Below, in pieces: positions 33,607-38,074 of a stretch of 38,074 bases of DNA; position 1 is the first letter of the stretch; every line of letters starts with the position of its first letter. The position numbers and the translations under genes are program-made. A model generated the notes under the pieces. It was not told the origin of the DNA. It did not search any database and was given only the letters and a program-made list of their open reading frames with translations. The DNA comes from an uncultured Bacteroidales bacterium (GTDB lineage Bacteria; Bacteroidota; Bacteroidia; Bacteroidales; F082), in NCBI GenBank assembly GCA_947166105.1, contig CAMVCZ010000029.1:1-38074 (forward strand), read 5' to 3'.

Positions 33607-34638
33607 ATGGCTGAACATAGGGATTCAAATATTGAGTTGTTGAGGCTGGTGTTGATGTCAATGATAGTATTGACGCATTTTTATGCTCATGGTGTATATA
33701 AAGTTCTTGATGCCAGTTTTGATCATTGTGTACATGCGACTAAGACGGGCTGGGCTGTTGTTTCCTTAATTGATTACCATGTTGTATGTTTCTTTTTTAT
33801 AAGTGGCTATTACGGGATAAAAACAAAAGTGAATAGTTTGGTCGGTTATATGGTAAAGCTGGCGTTTTATGGCGTTATAACGTATTTAATATGGGGCGTC
33901 TTACAATATGGATTTGAGTTGAGGAGGTTTTTAGGAATCAAGAATTTAATGTCTAATCTGTCTCCGTTTCGTTTCTATGGAGGTCGATGGTGGTTCGCGG
34001 AGAGTTATTTTTATTTGATGCTTGTTGCACCGTTTTTAAATAAGGGTGTTGACTTTATACCTAAACATGTGTTTGCTTGGTTGTTGGTAATATTTATTGC
34101 CTTTTTGTATTATGGACATAATAATCCATTTAGTCCGATGACGGCTATTATGGTGTATTTGATTGGAAAGTATCTAAAAAAATGGCCAATAAGAGCATTA
34201 GAGGATAAGGCTATGTGGATATATATAGTGGCACTTTTGGTATTGTTGGCTAATACAATTGTTCATATATGGATTTGCAATGATCTGGATATTAGATTGT
34301 CAACTGATTATAATTCACCAATTATCTTGGTCGCGGGAGTTGCTTTCTTTTATGTATTTAAAAATATTAGAATCAAACACGTAGCTTGGATTAATTGGAT
34401 TTCACGTGGCGTATTCGGCGTTTATTTGTTGACGGATGGCTTTTTGAGAGAAAAGTTTAATGTCAGTGTTGTTGGGCTGTTTGGTGCAAATGTATTTGTC
34501 TTAGCCATTGTTGCGGTAACTATAACGTTGTTGTTGTCTGTATTTAATGGTGTTTCGGAACATTTATTATTGAATCCAACTACTAAGTTTTTATCAAATG
34601 CGATTAGAAAACTTGCAATTCGCAATGTTAAATCTTGA
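33607..34638 (+). CDS. Membrane O-acyltransferase (acyltransferase 3 family)
   Basis: 343 residues with about ten hydrophobic segments. The family start NIELLRLVLMSMIVLTHFYAH has the conserved arginine and histidine, and GGRWWFAESYFYLMLVAPFLN is the second landmark. These proteins move acetyl or other acyl groups onto extracytoplasmic glycans at the inner membrane. The gene is AT-rich, in contrast to glf before it. It starts 18 bases after glf and ends 3 bases before the next gene. Confidence 0.85.
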   Translation: MAEHRDSNIELLRLVLMSMIVLTHFYAHGVYKVLDASFDHCVHATKTGWAVVSLIDYHVVCFFFISGYYGIKTKVNSLVGYMVKLAFYGVITYLIWGVLQYGFELRRFLGIKNLMSNLSPFRFYGGRWWFAESYFYLMLVAPFLNKGVDFIPKHVFAWLLVIFIAFLYYGHNNPFSPMTAIMVYLIGKYLKKWPIRALEDKAMWIYIVALLVLLANTIVHIWICNDLDIRLSTDYNSPIILVAGVAFFYVFKNIRIKHVAWINWISRGVFGVYLLTDGFLREKFNVSVVGLFGANVFVLAIVAVTITLLLSVFNGVSEHLLLNPTTKFLSNAIRKLAIRNVKS

Positions 34639-34641
34639 ATT

Positions 34642-35571
34642 ATGAACGTAGATGTAGTTATTGTTACTTTCAATCGCCTTGAAAAGCTGAAAAAAGCGTT
34701 GGCGAGTTATGAGAAGCAGACCAAGTCTTTTCGGAATATGATTGTGGTGAACAATCACAGCACCGATGGCACTTTGGAATACCTCGAGGAGTGGAAACAA
34801 AAAGAGGCTCCGTTCTCGAAATATGTCATAACAACCGAAGACAATTTGGGTGGCTCTGGAGGGTTTTATACAGGTCAGAGATTTGCGATGACCCTGAATC
34901 CCGATTGGGTTTATTTGGCAGATGACGATGCCTATGCCGAACATGACATGATGGAACAGTTCTACAAGTTCTGTGAAACACATGATGTAGGTAAATTGTC
35001 AGCAATATGTGGAGCAGTTTGTGATGTTGAAGGGAGAATTGCATATCAGCATAGGAGTACATATAAGATAATAGATAAGAGACTTTATAAACGGGATGTT
35101 TCCGTTCCAGAGGATTACCAAAAGGAGTGTTTTCGTATAGATATGCTGTCCTATGTGTGCTCTTTTATTAATTCGCAGGCTATAAAAAAAGTTGGCATGG
35201 TGAATCCCCAATATTTCATTTATTATGATGACACGGAGCATAGTATCCGTTTGAAAAAGTACGGTGAAATTTTATGTGTTCCAGCTATCCGTATAGACCA
35301 TGATGATGCTGGGAATGTTACAAACGAGCTAAACATCGAGGCTTCTTGGCAAGACTATTATTTTAATCGGAACAAAATCCACATGTTAAAGAAACACCAT
35401 TTTATTGCAGCTGCATTTGCTACCAGTCGGGTGTTGAAAGAGATAAAACGAGGAGATCATACAGCAGTACAAGCTCGTTTGGTAAAGGATGCGTTGAGAG
35501 ATGCTTGGATGGGGCGTTTGGGCAAACATTCTAAATACAAGCCAGGTTGGAAAGTCGTTTTTGGGTTTTGA
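34642..35571 (+). CDS. GT2 glycosyltransferase, probable galactofuranosyltransferase
   Basis: 309 residues. The motifs VVIVTFNRLEKL (5-16), IVVNNHSTDGT (34-44), DNLGGSGGFYTG (67-78) and the YLADDDA metal site (91-97) are those of the GT2 group containing the GlfT galactofuranosyltransferases and GT_2_like_b proteins. Location two genes after glf supports transfer of galactofuranose. It could also be another member of the group, such as a rhamnosyltransferase. Confidence 0.8.
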   Translation: MNVDVVIVTFNRLEKLKKALASYEKQTKSFRNMIVVNNHSTDGTLEYLEEWKQKEAPFSKYVITTEDNLGGSGGFYTGQRFAMTLNPDWVYLADDDAYAEHDMMEQFYKFCETHDVGKLSAICGAVCDVEGRIAYQHRSTYKIIDKRLYKRDVSVPEDYQKECFRIDMLSYVCSFINSQAIKKVGMVNPQYFIYYDDTEHSIRLKKYGEILCVPAIRIDHDDAGNVTNELNIEASWQDYYFNRNKIHMLKKHHFIAAAFATSRVLKEIKRGDHTAVQARLVKDALRDAWMGRLGKHSKYKPGWKVVFGF

Positions 35572-35582
35572 AAGGAAATAAA

Positions 35583-36476
35583 ATGAAGATTTTTGCAATA
35601 GTAGTGACCTACAATGGCAAGAAATGGTATGACCGTTGTCTCGGCAGCCTCCGTGATTCTGAAGCACCAGTTGAAACAATCGTGATAGACAACGCCTCGT
35701 CAGATGATACGGTTGAGTATATCAAAACGCATTTCCCTAACGTCTATTTGATTGAGAGCATGGAGAATTTAGGTTTTGCCAAGGCCAACAATATTGGTAT
35801 TCGCTATGCCATTGATCATGACGCAGATTATGTTTTTTTGCTTAATCAGGATGCATGGGTGGAGAAAGATACCTTGACAAAACTGGTTCAGACCTTTGAG
35901 GACAATGAAAACGTTGGGATTGCTTCACCGATACATTTGAATGGAAGTTATACAGATATTGACTTTGCATTTGGGAATTGCCTCCCTACAAAATGTATAT
36001 CTGATTTGTATTATAACAGGGATGTCCCTTATTATGAAGTCCCATTTGTCAACGCAGCTGCATGGCTATTAAGCTCTGAATGTATTAAAAAAGTTGGTGG
36101 TTTTGATACATTGTTGTTTCGCCATTACGGGGAAGACAATAACTATTGTCAAAGATTGAGTTATCATAATTTGCGTGTATATGTCAATATGCACTGTACC
36201 ATTTGTCATGACAGGGAGTCACGTAAGGATGCAATCGGTCAAAACCCATTGTGGAACCAAGTAAATGAAAGAATTGATTTGCGAGTGAATATGGGTAATA
36301 TTAATAAAGAGATAAATATGGCTGATAGGATTAAAAAGGCCAAAAGGAAAAGGTTGCAATGTTCAATTCTTTTGAGTAAAAGCAGAGTTAAGAAGTATGG
36401 CGAATTAATTGCAAACTATTGTTTGATAGAAGAATCGAGGGAGAAAAACAAGAAAATGGGTATGAATTGGCTTTGA
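35583..36476 (+). CDS. GT2 glycosyltransferase, rhamnosyltransferase-like
   Basis: 297 residues from the ATG at 35583, after a 12-base gap. Motifs: IFAIVVTYNGKKWYDRCL (3-20), VIDNASSDDTVE, ENLGFAKANNIGI (61-73), FLLNQDAWV metal site (85-93) and VNAAAWLLSSECIKKVGGFD. This is the group of WbbL-like rhamnosyl- and related transferases. The acceptor and donor are not shown by sequence. Confidence 0.85.
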   Translation: MKIFAIVVTYNGKKWYDRCLGSLRDSEAPVETIVIDNASSDDTVEYIKTHFPNVYLIESMENLGFAKANNIGIRYAIDHDADYVFLLNQDAWVEKDTLTKLVQTFEDNENVGIASPIHLNGSYTDIDFAFGNCLPTKCISDLYYNRDVPYYEVPFVNAAAWLLSSECIKKVGGFDTLLFRHYGEDNNYCQRLSYHNLRVYVNMHCTICHDRESRKDAIGQNPLWNQVNERIDLRVNMGNINKEINMADRIKKAKRKRLQCSILLSKSRVKKYGELIANYCLIEESREKNKKMGMNWL

Positions 36477-36495
36477 TTTATTATGATAGGGTAAA

Positions 36496-37359
36496 ATGAA
36501 CAAGTATGTAATTTACACCGCAATCGTTGGAAACTATGACGAAATCAAACAGCCTTTAGCGATTGATGGTCGTTTTGATTATGTGTTGTTCTCCAATGAT
36601 ATTAAGAGAAAAAGCCTTGGGGTTTGGCAGATTAGGCCAATTCCCTATTCCAATCCGATACAGACAAAGATTGCCCGTTGGGTAAAGACGCATCCTGAAG
36701 AGTTGTTAGGTGAATATGATGCAAGTTTGTGGGTGGATTCAAATATAATCATTACAGGTTCTTTCGTATATGATAGGATTGTCCAATTGTATCAAGATGG
36801 GATAATAGTTTCAACAATGAAGCATTTCAAAAGGAATTGCGTCTATGAAGAAATGTTTGAAATATTGTGCTGTGGATTTGAAAGGGAGAAAATTGTATTG
36901 CATTGGGGAAAATTGTTGAGGAAAGAGGGGTATCCTAGGAATAATGGTTTATGTGAAACAGGGGTTTTTTTCCGAATCCATTCGTGTATGGAAGTTGCAA
37001 AATTTGATGAAATGTGGTGGCAAAGTATTGATCGGTATTCACGTAGAGACCAGTTTTCTGTGAACTATGTACTTTGGAAATTGGGTATGTCGTGGGAGTA
37101 TTTTATGCCTGATGGTCGTAGTGTGTATGATTCAGAGTGTTTTACTTATTGTGAACATAAAGAAAATGAATATGTACACAAAAGAATACAACGTAGTAGG
37201 TACGAGGCATGGTTGATCAGGTATTTTGCCAAAAACCCATCCAAACGAAATGGGATTGAGCAATTATATTATGATATTTATGGGGCTCCATGTCCTATTA
37301 TAAGTGCTTTTTTGTGGGGGCAATTTTATAGGGTTCATTATTTACTTTTTAAAGAATAA
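36496..37359 (+). CDS. DUF616 (TOD1/MUCI70-type) glycosyltransferase-like protein
   Basis: 287 residues. The block VIYTAIVGNYDEIKQP (5-20), followed by DYVLFSND, KIARWVKTHPEEL and LWVDSNIII, is the signature of DUF616 proteins, which have a GT-A-like fold and are found in polysaccharide loci and in plant cell-wall proteins. The LWVDSN motif is the likely metal site. It is probably a sugar transferase of the locus; donor unknown. The DNA is AT-rich. Confidence 0.8.
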   Translation: MNKYVIYTAIVGNYDEIKQPLAIDGRFDYVLFSNDIKRKSLGVWQIRPIPYSNPIQTKIARWVKTHPEELLGEYDASLWVDSNIIITGSFVYDRIVQLYQDGIIVSTMKHFKRNCVYEEMFEILCCGFEREKIVLHWGKLLRKEGYPRNNGLCETGVFFRIHSCMEVAKFDEMWWQSIDRYSRRDQFSVNYVLWKLGMSWEYFMPDGRSVYDSECFTYCEHKENEYVHKRIQRSRYEAWLIRYFAKNPSKRNGIEQLYYDIYGAPCPIISAFLWGQFYRVHYLLFKE

Positions 37360-37376
37360 GCTTTTGTTTGGACGGT

Positions 37377-38068
37377 ATGCTTTCTCTTGTCATTTGTTCT
37401 CGTAATCATCAAATAACATCTATTCTTCAACAAAGCATCGCCGAAACTATCGGCTGTGAATACGAGCTGCTTATTATCGATAATTCCACTAACAATTACA
37501 GCATATTCCAAGCCTATAACGAAGGTGTCAAGCATTCCAAGGGTGATATTCTTTGTTTCGTTCATGAGGATGTGCTCTTTCGTTCAAAGGATTGGGGAGC
37601 AACAATTGAAAAGCATTTCAATGATGATGAACAGATAGGCGTAATTGGTTTTGCAGGAACCCATTTCTTGCCTGATACGCCGATGTATTGGTATAGTTCG
37701 CCATTCGTTTCCCAACGTAATCTGAACAACGACAAAGGTGTAGTTGAAGAGCATTTCCACGAAGATTGGTTTAATGGTGAAGAATTGATTGAAGCGGTTG
37801 CAGTGGACGGTTTCTGTTTTTTGCAAGGAAGTCTTTGTTCAATAGTATATCTTTCGATGATAAGACCTTTAAAGGCTTTCACATGTATGACATGGACATC
37901 TGTATGCAGGTGATAGAGGCTGGTTATAAAGTTTGTGTGTGTCGTTCTGTGTTAGCCGAGCATTGTTGGTCGGAAAGCAAGCAGTTTTCCAAACAAGGTA
38001 GCGATTTGTTTTCTTATAATAGTACTGTTGCGTTATTATTAGACATTAGAATAAAGTTGGTTCATTGA
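37377..38068 (+). pseudogene. Small GT2-type transferase, frame-disrupted at a T6 tract
   Basis: From the ATG at 37377 (a TTG at 37368 is also possible) the frame reads a GT2 family 5-like protein: LSLVICSRN, LLIIDNST, AYNEGVKHSKGDILCFVHEDV, then GFAGTHFLP and AVDGFCF. It then loses homology at the run of six T at 37817-37822 and stops at 37911-37913. The other frame continues with ARKSLFN, FKGFHMYDMDICMQ and VLAEHCW up to the stop at 38066-38068. One more T would join CF to FARKSLFN and give 230 residues. The run with its flanks reads T TTT TTG in the zero frame, a classical -1 slippery heptamer. Confidence 0.75.
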
Positions 38069-38074
38069 CATCTT

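Overview
The window comes from a member of the Bacteroidota, probably order Bacteroidales. The signs are several promoters of the Bacteroidota type (TAnnTTTG at -7), weak purine-rich ribosome sites, a PorX-type response regulator with a PglZ domain, Bacteroidota-style lipoproteins, and a capsule/LPS cluster full of glycosyltransferases. No tRNA, rRNA, CRISPR array, integrase or transposase gene was seen. No stretch longer than 300 bases lacks a gene; the longest gaps are 14101-14344 and 24329-24556, and both look like regulatory leaders.

Region 1 (1-about 3229) is very AT-rich and looks like the end of an integrated phage-like element. It holds the 3' part of an SF2 helicase (cut by the window edge), a protein resembling an HK97-fold major capsid protein, and a small charged protein. 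It stops abruptly next to what looks like the 3' remnant of a host gene (about 3230-3448).

Region 2 (3480-11250) is ordinary chromosome. It has a surface lipoprotein, an HD-domain phosphohydrolase facing away from porX, then tsaE, a thioredoxin-like lipoprotein, aroB and aroA (three genes joined by 4-bp or near overlaps), and an orphan LutA-like Fe-S protein.

Region 3 (11270-38068) is one large surface-polysaccharide locus on the + strand. It opens with a WbpD-like N-acetyltransferase, a WbpE-like aminotransferase and an initiating phosphoglycosyl transferase. Next come an ABC-exporter ATPase (Wzt type), a tandem array of duplicated GT2 glycosyltransferases, a Wzm-type permease and a second Wzt. 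The locus ends with a patchwork of modifying enzymes and transferases: CapA-like, TupA-like ATP-grasp, GT13-like, two acyltransferase types, UDP-galactopyranose mutase with a probable galactofuranosyltransferase, more GT2 enzymes and a DUF616 protein.

The genes suggest this scheme: a 2,3-diamino-uronic acid sugar is made, a first sugar phosphate is placed on undecaprenyl phosphate, the glycan is extended and decorated in the cytoplasm (including galactofuranose and perhaps amino-acid groups), and it leaves through the ABC exporter. PorX lies about 4 kb away. In Porphyromonas the Wbp-pathway sugar links type IX secretion cargo to an LPS exported by Wzm/Wzt, so a similar cell-surface anchoring system is a reasonable hypothesis.

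The most unusual structure is in and around the GT array: a 466-bp direct repeat, identical as read, that spans gene junctions; a mosaic third transferase broken at a T6 tract; a second transferase at the far end of the locus also broken at a T6 tract; and a 24-nt leader element shared by the two exporter transcription units.
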